This document shows, piece by piece, positions 8,036 through 19,015 of a stretch of DNA of 64,000 bases; within the stretch, counting starts at the first letter, position 1, and every line of letters begins with the position of its first letter. Made by a program: the position numbers and the translations under genes. The notes below the pieces were generated by a model. That model was not told where the DNA came from. It saw only the letters and a list, made by a program, of their open reading frames with translations, and ran no database searches. Origin of the DNA: JADJNY01 sp046349615 (lineage in GTDB: Bacteria > Planctomycetota > UBA1135 > GCA-002686595); contig JAXMBZ010000001.1 of NCBI GenBank assembly GCA_046349615.1, forward strand, positions 186,001 through 250,000. Direction: 5' to 3'.

Positions 8036-10075
8036 TCAGGCGCGCGGCCCGACCGGCTCCAGGACCGGGAGGCGCACGGCGCCCGTGAAGATCTCGTGCA
8101 CGCCGTCGAACGACATCCACGAGCCGGGGGAGGCGAGCAGATCGCTCGCGTCCTTCGCCGCGAGGCCCTTCGCGAAGAAGAAGCCCTGACCGCGGTCGCA
8201 GCCGAGCGTCTGGAGCCACGCGACGTCCTCGACGGTCTCGACGCCCTCCGCGATGGCCGGGATGCGCATGTTGCGCGCGACCGTGACGATCGCCTGCACG
8301 AGCGCGGTGCGGTACGGCTCCTTGCGGTCGCCGCACGTGAACGAGCGGTCGATCTTGAGGCCGGTGAGCGGGAAGTGCTGCAGGCACGACAGCGACGAGT
8401 GGCCCGTACCGAAGTCGTCCATGTAGACGCCCATGCCGAGCGAGCGCACGCGCTCGAGCACCGCGAGCGCCGTCTCCATGTGCTCCATCACGGTGCTCTC
8501 CGTGATCTCGAGCACGACGCGCTTCGGGTCGACGCCGGTCTCCTTCACGATGTCGGACAGGCGATCCGCGAAGCCGGCCTCGACGAGCTGCTTGCGCGAA
8601 ACGTTGACGCTGACCACCGGCACGCGAGTCCCGGCCGGAAGCGTGCGCGTCCAGTGCGCGAGCTGCGTCAGGCTCGTGCGGAGCACTTGCTCGCCGAGCG
8701 GGAGCACGAGTCCCGTCTCCTCGGCGATCGGGATGTACTTCGTCGGCGGGATGGGGCCGAGGCGCGAGTGCGTCCAACGCGAGAGCGCTTCGAGCGCGAC
8801 GACCTCGCCCGTCGAGAGGTCGACGATCGGCTGGTAGTGCACCTGGAGCACGTTCGCGGCGAGCGCGGCGCGCAAGTCGTTCTCGAGCACCAAGCGCTGC
8901 ATCGCGTCGTCGTGCATCTCGGGCGTGAACGCGACGACGCGCCCGCGGCCGGCGGCCTTCGCCTTGTACATCGCCGTGTCCGCATCGCGGATCACGTCCT
9001 CCGCGCGTGAGTAGCGCTGCGCGCTCGTCGCGATGCCGATGCTCGCGTTCAGGCGCAGGTCGTGCCCTTGGATCCGCGCGGGGGCCTCGAGCATGCTCGA
9101 CACGATGCGCGCGGCCTCGATCGTGCGCTCCTCGGAGCCGATGCCCGCCATCAAGATCGCGAACTCGTCGCCGCCGAGGCGCGCGGGGAGCGCCTGCTCG
9201 CAGGCGCCGCGCATGCCGGGGCTGCGCTCGCACGCCTCGGAGAGCCGGCGCGCGAGCTCCGTGAGCAGGAGGTCGCCGCACGCGTGCCCCAGGCTGTCGT
9301 TGACGACCTTGAAGCGATCGCAGTCGAGGAACAACACCGCGTAGCCGTACTTCGAGTCGAGCGATGCACGAGCGATCGCACGGTTGACGGCTTCGGCGAA
9401 CATGCCGCGGTTCGGCAGGCCGGTGAGCCGGTCGTGGAGCGCCGCGCGACGCAGCTCCTGCGTGCGACGGTCGACGATCTCCTCCAGCGAATCGAGACGG
9501 AGCCGGTCCTGTCGCCGCGCCTCCTGGAGCTCCGCCGTGCGCTCGTTGACGATGCGCTCGAGCTCGTGAACGCGCTTCTGAGCTTCGATCGCGAGCCGGC
9601 GCTTCTCGCAGAGTGCGAGCGCCATCTGCTGCACTTCGATCTGCTCGAACGGCTTGCGCAGGACGAGCATGTCGTCGCGCCGCCCGAGGCGCCCGGAGAT
9701 CTGCTTCCACGAGTAGTCCGAGAACGCGGTGCAGAGGATCACCTGCAGCCCGGGATCGAGCTTCCAAAGCCGCTCGATCGTCTCGAGCCCGTCGATGCCC
9801 GGCGGCATGCGCATGTCGACGAACGCGGCGGAGAAGCGCCGGTCCTCGCGCAACGCCTGCGCGCACGCGGCGACGCCCTGCTCACCTTGGTGCGCGCTGA
9901 CGATCTCGTAGACGGGGTGCGCGCTCTCGCTCGCGCCGGAGCCGAACATCTCGCGCTCGAGCGCCTGCAGCGCGCCCGGCTTCGCGGGGCCGGCGAGGCA
10001 CTTCTCGATGTCGCGGTGGATGTCGGGGTTGTCGTCGACGATCAGGATGCGCCAGGTGTTCTGGGAAGAGCTCAT
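8036..10075 (-). CDS. response regulator with GGDEF and EAL domains
   Basis: A 679-residue cytoplasmic protein. Residues 8-145 form a receiver domain: acidic pair in LIVDDN, phospho-acceptor Asp87 in VDMRMP, conserved Thr and Lys in CTAF and LRKPF. A coiled coil spans about 150-210. A diguanylate cyclase domain has an intact GGDEF at 301-305, but I see no RxxD inhibitory site just upstream. An EAL phosphodiesterase domain starts near 405 (EALSRW at 429, NVSRKQ, EITES, DDFGTG, LKIDRSF, EGVET), so all usual metal-binding motifs are present. It may therefore both make and break c-di-GMP. Its ATG overlaps the TGA of the kinase gene (ATGA), so the kinase is its likely phosphodonor. Confidence 0.95.
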   Translation of the reverse strand: MSSSQNTWRILIVDDNPDIHRDIEKCLAGPAKPGALQALEREMFGSGASESAHPVYEIVSAHQGEQGVAACAQALREDRRFSAAFVDMRMPPGIDGLETIERLWKLDPGLQVILCTAFSDYSWKQISGRLGRRDDMLVLRKPFEQIEVQQMALALCEKRRLAIEAQKRVHELERIVNERTAELQEARRQDRLRLDSLEEIVDRRTQELRRAALHDRLTGLPNRGMFAEAVNRAIARASLDSKYGYAVLFLDCDRFKVVNDSLGHACGDLLLTELARRLSEACERSPGMRGACEQALPARLGGDEFAILMAGIGSEERTIEAARIVSSMLEAPARIQGHDLRLNASIGIATSAQRYSRAEDVIRDADTAMYKAKAAGRGRVVAFTPEMHDDAMQRLVLENDLRAALAANVLQVHYQPIVDLSTGEVVALEALSRWTHSRLGPIPPTKYIPIAEETGLVLPLGEQVLRTSLTQLAHWTRTLPAGTRVPVVSVNVSRKQLVEAGFADRLSDIVKETGVDPKRVVLEITESTVMEHMETALAVLERVRSLGMGVYMDDFGTGHSSLSCLQHFPLTGLKIDRSFTCGDRKEPYRTALVQAIVTVARNMRIPAIAEGVETVEDVAWLQTLGCDRGQGFFFAKGLAAKDASDLLASPGSWMSFDGVHEIFTGAVRLPVLEPVGPRA

Positions 10076-12123
10076 GCGGCCACCATTTCGGTACGAACTC
10101 GAGCAGGCACGCGCAGCGTGAACACGGCGCCGTGGCCGGGGCCGTTGCTTTGCACCGTGAGCGTTCCGCCCATTTCGCGCGCGGCGAGCGCGGAGCTGTG
10201 CAGGCCGAAACCGTGTCCGCCCGGGCGCGTGCTGAACCCGTGCGTGAAGAGCTTGGGGAGGTTCTCGGCGAGGATGCCGACGCCGTGGTCGCGGACCTCG
10301 AACGTCACCTGCACGCGACCGCCGATGCACTGGGTCGCGAGGATCATCTGGATCCTGCGGCGCTCGGCGGGGCAGTCCTTCACCGCCTCCTTCGCGTTCG
10401 TGATCAGGTTGATCAGGATCTGCATGATCTTGTGCCGGTCGAGCTGCAACGGGATCGTCTGCGCGAACTCGCGCACGAGTTGGATCCCGTGGCGGTCGAT
10501 CGACTCGCCGTTGAGATGGAGCGCTTCCTCGGCGATCTCGCGCGGATCGATGAGCTCGTAGACCGCCGACGCGCGCGCGAGCGCCTGCTGCGAGTGGATC
10601 ACGCTCTTCACGTGGTCGAGCGCGCGTCCGAGCGTGTCGAGCTCCTCGCGCAGGCCCTTGCGTTGATCGTCGAGCGTGCGCGTGATCTCCGAGAGCAGCG
10701 GTACGACGCGCTTGCCGCGCGGGTCCTCGGCGAAGAAGCGGGGGAGATCGTCCGTCTGTTCCGCGAGGATGTCGGCGAGCCGCTTCAAGCTGTCGACGCC
10801 GAGCTCGTCGAGCCGCACGTGCACGGCGGAGCACGCGATGTTCGCGGTGTTGATGACGTTGCCGATGTTGTGGAGCACGCCGGTCGCGATCTCGGCCATG
10901 CCGGCCGCGCGCGAGGCGTCGAGGAGCTCCTTCTGCAGCCGCTCGGCCTCTTCCTGCGCGACCTTCTGCTCGTGGACGTCGCGCGTGACGATCAGGTACG
11001 TGCGCGAGAACCCGAAGCGCGGCCCGAGCGGCACGGCGTGGCTGTGCACCCAGCGCGCTTCGTTGCCGCGACCCTTGATCTGGTACTCGACCGACGACGA
11101 TGCGTTGCCCGCTGTCTGCCGGTAGAGCGCGCGCAGGCGCTCGGCTTGCACCGGGGCGAGCGCCGCCTCGAGCGAGCGACCGAGGAGCTCCGTCTTCGTC
11201 GCGACGCCGACCATGCGCAGACCGGCCGGGTTCACCTCGAGTAGGTTGCCGTCGGGGCCGACGAGGCCGATGAAGTCCGGATCGTGGTCGAGGATCGCGC
11301 GAAGGCGCTCCTCTCCGCGGCGGAGCTCCGCTTCGATCTCGGTGCGCCGGTCGATCTGACCGCGCAGGAAGAGCGTCGTCGCCGCGGCCGCGACGTAGAT
11401 CCAGAGCGCGAGCAAGAGGCCGCCGAGCGCGCCGAAGCGGAACACCGCCTCGCTCCGCACCCACGAACGCGCGTCGAATTCGACGGCGACGGCGCCTTCG
11501 ATGCGTCCTTCCGCGTCGCGCAGCGGCTCGAACGCGTGGATCCACGCGCCGGAGTCGTCTTCGTACGGACGTTCCTGGCACGTCGAAACGCCGCAGAGCG
11601 CGCGCAGCATCTCCATGCCCTGCTCGGTGCACTCGCTGCCGGGTTCGTGCGCGATCTCGTGCTCGCCGACGAGCTTGCCGTCGAAGTCGCGGTCGTTCGG
11701 CGCGTCGACGAGGTAGACGATGCGGCCGTCGCCGTCGAAGCGGTACGTGAAGATCTTGCCGAGGTCGGGGTTGCGGGCGAGCCAACGACGCTGCGCTTCT
11801 GCGATCGCGACGTAGAGGGAACTCTCCATCGACACGTCGACGCGCAGCCCCGCATGGCCGAGTGCTTGGAGCTCCTGCGCGACGTTCGGCGCGAGGCTCT
11901 GCACCGCGGTCTGCATCCGCGCTCGCTCCCGACCGCCGATCCAGTCGGCGCCGAAGAAGGCGAGCACGCAGGCGAGCCCGACGACGACGGCGTGCAGCGC
12001 TCCGAGCCTGCGCGCGCTCCCGGCGCGTCCGAGCAGGCGGCGCGCGACGAAGAACGCCGCCCAGGCGAGTAGCACGAAGGCGCCCCAGTCGAGGCGATGG
12101 TCGATCCATTGAGTGAGGGACAC
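10072..12123 (-). CDS. PAS-domain sensor histidine kinase
   Basis: A 683-residue membrane protein with a GTG start at 12123 and no convincing Shine-Dalgarno. Hydrophobic segments lie at about 13-28 and 42-60. A periplasmic sensor region spans about 62-228 and contains Cys165, Cys177 and Cys182. A third membrane segment lies at about 231-253, a PAS domain at about 270-385, and a helical HisKA region has phospho-acceptor His418 in GVLHNIGNV. The ATPase domain has an N box (LINLITNAKEA), G1 (DHGVGI) and G2 (GHGFGLH). The H-box style GVLHN(I/V)GNV is typical of kinases that act on atypical regulators. It is coupled to the GGDEF-EAL gene by a 4-base overlap, so the pair should convert an unknown envelope signal into a c-di-GMP change. 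Confidence 0.93.
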   Translation of the reverse strand: MSLTQWIDHRLDWGAFVLLAWAAFFVARRLLGRAGSARRLGALHAVVVGLACVLAFFGADWIGGRERARMQTAVQSLAPNVAQELQALGHAGLRVDVSMESSLYVAIAEAQRRWLARNPDLGKIFTYRFDGDGRIVYLVDAPNDRDFDGKLVGEHEIAHEPGSECTEQGMEMLRALCGVSTCQERPYEDDSGAWIHAFEPLRDAEGRIEGAVAVEFDARSWVRSEAVFRFGALGGLLLALWIYVAAAATTLFLRGQIDRRTEIEAELRRGEERLRAILDHDPDFIGLVGPDGNLLEVNPAGLRMVGVATKTELLGRSLEAALAPVQAERLRALYRQTAGNASSSVEYQIKGRGNEARWVHSHAVPLGPRFGFSRTYLIVTRDVHEQKVAQEEAERLQKELLDASRAAGMAEIATGVLHNIGNVINTANIACSAVHVRLDELGVDSLKRLADILAEQTDDLPRFFAEDPRGKRVVPLLSEITRTLDDQRKGLREELDTLGRALDHVKSVIHSQQALARASAVYELIDPREIAEEALHLNGESIDRHGIQLVREFAQTIPLQLDRHKIMQILINLITNAKEAVKDCPAERRRIQMILATQCIGGRVQVTFEVRDHGVGILAENLPKLFTHGFSTRPGGHGFGLHSSALAAREMGGTLTVQSNGPGHGAVFTLRVPARVRTEMVAA

Positions 12124-12693
12124 GGCGCGGGCGGGGGGAGGTGCGGGGAGCCCTCGCCGTGCATCGGATCCAGCGCTCCGGATCTGGAGGGAAAGCGGAG
12201 TCGCGGCTCCGTCGAGCGTGACCTCCGCGCACGCGCCGCACGCCGCCGCTCTCGGAGCGCGCGGACCGCTCCCGCGTCCCTCGCGCGACGGGACCGAAAA
12301 GACCCGCGGCCCGCGCGTCGGAGGACGGCGGGCCGCGGGCGAGTGAGGCTTGGAGCCTCGGTCCGGCGCCGACCCGGGTTTCGGTCGGGAGGAGAGGGGA
12401 TCGGGCCGCTCGCCGGACGGGGCCGTCTCTAGGCCGTCGAGCCGCGAGCTTCACCCCGGTCCCTCCCAGGGAACTGGCCCCCTTCCGTGGAGATCGGGCG
12501 CGGAGACCCTCTCCCTGGGGGGCCGCGTGTCTGCCGACCCCGACCCCGTGCGGCGTCGAGCCCGCTACCACGGAAGGGGGCCGGTCTCCCCGCGGCTTGA
12601 CCGTTTCGGACCCGGGTGGGACAAGGACGGACTCCCCGTCGCTCCCCGCGCACGCCCATTCGGGGGCGCGCCCGACGCGCGCGGAGCTCCCGC
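12124..12693. promoter_or_regulatory. 570-base divergent intergenic region with nested inverted repeats
   Basis: No credible coding sequence. It separates the histidine kinase (minus) from NAD+ synthetase (plus), so it must hold both promoters, though I cannot assign -10/-35 boxes. It contains three inverted repeats: an 11-bp repeat (12303-12313 with 12329-12339), a 6-bp hairpin (12345-12350 with 12354-12359) and a 15-bp perfect repeat (12476-12490 with 12568-12582). Confidence 0.6.
12451..12596 (+). ncRNA. candidate structured RNA or leader upstream of nadE
   Basis: Two arms of a 15-bp perfect inverted repeat (12476-12490 and 12568-12582) enclose 77 bases. A further 6-bp GCCGCG/CGCGGC pairing flanks them at 12451-12456 and 12591-12596. 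That would give a long rod about 146 bases in size ending about 100 bases before the nadE start. It does not match RNase P, tmRNA, SRP RNA or a riboswitch consensus that I can recognise. It may be a leader element or simply a DNA palindrome in a very GC-rich spacer. Confidence 0.3.
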
Positions 12694-14667
12694 ATGACCC
12701 GCCTGCGCGTCGCCGCCGCCGCCCTGAACCAGACCCCGCTCGACTGGCCGGGCAACGAGGAGCGCATCCGCGCCGCGCTCCGTGCCGCGCGCGAGCAAGG
12801 GGTCGACCTCCTCTGCCTGCCCGAGCTCTGCATCCCGGGCTACGGCTGCGAGGACGCGTTCCACGGGACGCACGTCGTCGAGCGGTCGGAGCGCGTGCTC
12901 GCGAGCCTGCTCCCGGAGACGCAGGGGCTCGTCGTCGCGTTCGGACTCCCGATCCTCTACCACCACGCTCTCTTCGATTGCGCGGTGCTCGTCGCGGACG
13001 GGAAGCCGCTCGGCATCGTCGCGAAGCAGCACCTCGCCGGCGACGGGCTCCACTACGAGCCGCGCTGGTTCAAGCCGTGGCCCGAGGGCGTCGAAGCGCG
13101 CGTTACGCTCTGCGGCGTCGAGGTGCCGATCGGCGACCTCCAATTCGAGGTCGGCGGCGTGCGCATCGGCTTCGAGATCTGCGAGGACGCGTGGGTCGCG
13201 TCGCGGCCCGGTGCGCGCCTCGCCGCGCGCGGCGTCGACGTGATCTTGAACCCGTCGGCGAGTCACTTCGCGTTCGGCAAGCTCGCGGTGCGGCGGCGGT
13301 TCGTCGTCGAGGGCTCGCGCGCGTTCGGCGCGACGTACGTGTACGGGAACCTGCTCGGCAACGAAGCCGGGCGCGCGATCTACGACGGCGGCGTGTTGAT
13401 CGCGAGCGGCGGCGCGCTCGTGGCACAGGGTCCGCGGCTGTCGCTCGCGCCGTGGACGATGACCGCGGCGACGGTCGACATCGCGGCGACGCGCACGCAG
13501 CAGACGCGCACGGCGAGCTTTCGGCCTGCGTTCGACGACACGGGGCTCGTGCGCGTCGAGCGCGCGTGGAAGCCGAGCGCGAAGAGCGCGCCGACGCCGG
13601 CGGTCGCCGCGTGGGAGAAGGGCGAGCACCTGAAGGAAGAGGAATTCCTGCGCGCCGAGACGCTCGGGCTGTGGGACTACCTGCGCAAGTCGCGCTCGCA
13701 CGGCTTCGTCGTCAGCTTGTCGGGCGGGTGCGACTCGGCGGCGGTCGCGTCGCTCGTCGGGATGATGGTGAAGCGCGCGGTCGAGGAGCTCGGGCTCGCG
13801 GGCGCGAAGAAGGCGCTCGCGTACGTGCCGAAGCTCGACGAGGTGAAGGACGAGCGCGAGCTCGTCGGACGCTTGCTCACCACGCTGTACCAGCCGACGG
13901 CGAACAGCTCGCAGACGACGCGCGACGCGGCGAAGCACTTGGCGAAGGCGCTCGGCGCGAAACACCACGAATTCGAGCTGCAGCCGGTCGTCGAGCAGTA
14001 CCTGGCGCTCGTGCGCAACGCCTTGCACCGCGATCTGTCGTGGGAGAAGGACGACCTCGCGCTGCAGAACATCCAGGCGCGCGTGCGCGGACCGGGCGCG
14101 TGGATGCTCGCGAACCTCGAGGGGAAGCTGCTCCTGACGACGTCGAATCGCAGCGAGGCCGCGGTCGGCTACGCGACGATGGACGGCGACACGTGCGGCG
14201 GTCTCGCGCCGATCGCGGGGATCGACAAGGCGTACCTGCGGAAGTGGCTCGAGTGGCTGCAGAAGGACGGCGGGGAAGGGCTCGGGAAGCTCCCGGAGCT
14301 CGCGGCCGTCACCGTGCAGCGCAGCTCGCCCGAACTGCGCCCGTCGAGCGCGAAGCAGGTGTCGGAAGAGGACCTGATGCCGTTCCCGGTGCTCGATGCG
14401 ATCGAACGGCTCGCGATCCGCGACAAGCTGTCGCCGGCGGAGGTGCTCGAGCGGCTTGCGCGCGATCGGCAGGACGTGCCGCGCGCGCAGCTCGAGGGTT
14501 GGGTGAAGCGCTTCTTCTCGCTGTTCGCGCGCAATCAGTGGAAGCGCGAGCGTTTCGCGCCGGCGTTCCACCTCGACGACGAGAACCTCGACCCGAAGAC
14601 GTGGTGCCGGTTCCCGATCCTGTCGGGCGGGTTCGAGCAGGAGCTCGGCGAGCTCGGGCGCGGGTGA
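12694..14667 (+). CDS. nadE: glutamine-dependent NAD+ synthetase
   Basis: A 657-residue two-domain enzyme that makes NAD+ from deamido-NAD+, ATP and glutamine in the last step of NAD synthesis. The N-terminal nitrilase-type glutaminase domain (about 1-290) shows the Glu-Lys-Cys triad regions: CLPELC.PGYGCED, AKQHLAGDG and GFEICEDAW. The C-terminal synthetase domain has the ATP-pyrophosphatase loop SLSGGCDSA near residue 346 and the downstream TSNRSE motif. Length is normal for the glutamine-dependent form. ATG 12694 follows GGAGCTCC and gives the usual MTRLRVAAAALNQ opening; the in-frame extension to 12616 is Arg-rich and unlikely. Immediate neighbours do not suggest an operon. Confidence 0.96.
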   Translation: MTRLRVAAAALNQTPLDWPGNEERIRAALRAAREQGVDLLCLPELCIPGYGCEDAFHGTHVVERSERVLASLLPETQGLVVAFGLPILYHHALFDCAVLVADGKPLGIVAKQHLAGDGLHYEPRWFKPWPEGVEARVTLCGVEVPIGDLQFEVGGVRIGFEICEDAWVASRPGARLAARGVDVILNPSASHFAFGKLAVRRRFVVEGSRAFGATYVYGNLLGNEAGRAIYDGGVLIASGGALVAQGPRLSLAPWTMTAATVDIAATRTQQTRTASFRPAFDDTGLVRVERAWKPSAKSAPTPAVAAWEKGEHLKEEEFLRAETLGLWDYLRKSRSHGFVVSLSGGCDSAAVASLVGMMVKRAVEELGLAGAKKALAYVPKLDEVKDERELVGRLLTTLYQPTANSSQTTRDAAKHLAKALGAKHHEFELQPVVEQYLALVRNALHRDLSWEKDDLALQNIQARVRGPGAWMLANLEGKLLLTTSNRSEAAVGYATMDGDTCGGLAPIAGIDKAYLRKWLEWLQKDGGEGLGKLPELAAVTVQRSSPELRPSSAKQVSEEDLMPFPVLDAIERLAIRDKLSPAEVLERLARDRQDVPRAQLEGWVKRFFSLFARNQWKRERFAPAFHLDDENLDPKTWCRFPILSGGFEQELGELGRG

Positions 14668-14709
14668 CGCGACGCGAGCACGTGCTCGCGTCGCGGTCGG
14701 ACGCATCCG

Positions 14710-14997
14710 TCAGCGCTCGTCGCGCTCCTCGATCACGGCCTGAACGAGGGAGCCCGCGCCGGGGATCGGGCGCGCGCGGAGCTCTTCGAGGCGCAGCGGC
14801 TGCTCCGGCGGCCGGACCACGCCGAGCTCCACGAGCTCGTGGAAGGGGCGCTGACGCGGAGTGATCGACTCCTGGACGGGGGCGATGCGCGCGATGACCC
14901 GCGCGTCCTCGACGAGTTCGATCGTCTCGCCCGACTGGACGAGACGCAGGTAGCCTTCGAGGTCGAGTTCGAGGTCCGTGGTGGTGACGCGGCGCAT
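14710..14997 (-). CDS. Phd/YefM-type antitoxin-like protein without an adjacent toxin
   Basis: A 95-residue protein whose first 40 residues fit the Phd/YefM antitoxin pattern (TTTDLELDLEGYLRLVQSGETIEL, then a basic strand VIARI.P). In such families the N-terminal fold binds DNA and the C-terminal tail neutralises a toxin. The tail here is Pro/Glu/Arg rich. No PIN, RelE or Doc-like frame lies immediately downstream, where nadE ends convergently, or upstream, where the HvfC-like gene lies. It may be an orphan or a regulator. The start at ATG 14997 lacks a good ribosome site. Confidence 0.65.
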   Translation of the reverse strand: MRRVTTTDLELDLEGYLRLVQSGETIELVEDARVIARIAPVQESITPRQRPFHELVELGVVRPPEQPLRLEELRARPIPGAGSLVQAVIEERDER

Positions 14998-15077
14998 GCG
15001 CGCAGTCTGACGAGCGAGGTCGGAATCGTCGAGCCCCGCCAGTGCGAGGAACGAGCGCTCGAGCGCGTCCGCCGCCG

Positions 15078-15935
15078 TCAGCCCGCGTGCACCGTCTGGA
15101 AGAACCCGTTCGTGATCCACGCCTGGAGCCACGTCCGCACGCGGCGTTCGACCGTCGAGCGCTCGACCGGTTCGAACTCGTCGACGACCGCCGTCGCGAG
15201 CGCGCGGCCGGCGCACAAGGCGCGCAGCAGGTTCCACGCGCGGCGCGTCATCGGCGCGCGCTGCACCTGCGTGCCTTGGCGGAGCACCGCGACGTACTGC
15301 GCGCGCCGGCGCGGCACGGGGAGCGAGCCCTCGTGCAGCCAGCGCGAGTACGCGTCGTCGATCGCCGTGTCGAACGCGAGGAGCTCGAGCCCCGGCGCCG
15401 GTTCGAACCGCGCGAACTCCCAGTCGAGCACGGTGAGCTCCGCGAGCTCGTGTTCGTCGAGCTCCTGCGCCGGCCGCGCCGACGCGCAGCGCACGATCGC
15501 GCTCTCGAGCCGCGCGAGCTCGGCGATCCACGAGCGGTGCGCGGGCTCGAGCTCGCGCGCGTTCGCGAGGAACCGCGGGAACGCCTCGCCGAGGCGCGCG
15601 AGGTCCTCGCTCCCCGCCGGATGCGTCGCGACGTACTCGCGCACGAGCTCGCGGAAGCGCTCGCGCCCGAGCAGTTCGTGCACGGCGGGCATCCGCAGCG
15701 CGAGGAGCTGCTCGACGCGGTCGCGGAACATGTCGCGATAGACCTCGAGGCAGTCCGCGCTCGAGAGCAGCCGGTTGGGCAGCACGACGTCGCGCAGGAA
15801 GTCGGGCGCGACGTCGCCCGTCGCGAGGTCGTCGAGCGCGTCGCCGAACGCATCGGGGACGAGCACGAGGTACGAGGTCGCGCCGGTGGCGACGCGCGGC
15901 AGTTGGGGGCGGGCGGGATGGGCGGTCGAGGACAT
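15078..15935 (-). CDS. HvfC/BufC-like putative DNA-binding domain protein (DUF2063)
   Basis: A 285-residue protein. The N-terminal half has the DUF2063 pattern: DFLRDVVLPN..L, a CLEVYRDMFRDRV helix, P..HELLGRERFRELVREYV..HP, then a region ending RLE.A. In other bacteria this domain is found in HvfC/BufC proteins next to a DUF692 enzyme (HvfB/BufB), where the pair is linked to peptide modification. No DUF692 gene is present here, so the job is unclear. The ATG at 15935 has an AAGGAG site seven bases upstream, which fixes the start. The C-terminal half is Arg/Ala rich with WNLLRAL and WLQAWI segments. Confidence 0.75.
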   Translation of the reverse strand: MSSTAHPARPQLPRVATGATSYLVLVPDAFGDALDDLATGDVAPDFLRDVVLPNRLLSSADCLEVYRDMFRDRVEQLLALRMPAVHELLGRERFRELVREYVATHPAGSEDLARLGEAFPRFLANARELEPAHRSWIAELARLESAIVRCASARPAQELDEHELAELTVLDWEFARFEPAPGLELLAFDTAIDDAYSRWLHEGSLPVPRRRAQYVAVLRQGTQVQRAPMTRRAWNLLRALCAGRALATAVVDEFEPVERSTVERRVRTWLQAWITNGFFQTVHAG

Positions 15936-16225
15936 CGTCGACTCCTTCGTGGAGCGGGCGGCGCGCGCTCGCATCGGCGTCCGCGCCGCGGACTTCGGTT
16001 CACGTTTTCGCCCTGAGTGTCGACGCGAATCGGCAAGATCGTGCCAAGGCGGGGCGAGGAGCGCGTGAGACGGGGAGCGGTCGGGCGGAGATCCTGCGGA
16101 GCCTCCCGTGGCTGCTCTCGCTCGCTCCTTCGCACTCCCTCGACGCTGCGCCGCGTCGAAACGGCCTCCGGGCTCGGCCGAGCGGGCCGCGCGCACTGCC
16201 TCCACGCCGACGCCATACTGCGCGC

Positions 16226-18985
<2,760 letters not shown>

Positions 18986-19015
18986 GCGCCGGCGTGCCGC
19001 GGCGCACCCTCGACG

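Noticed and set aside
12350..12697. 115-residue open frame upstream of nadE
   Set aside because: Pro/Arg/Gly-rich translation with no family match and no ribosome site. It overlaps the structured leader and the nadE start, so it is more likely a GC-rich shadow.
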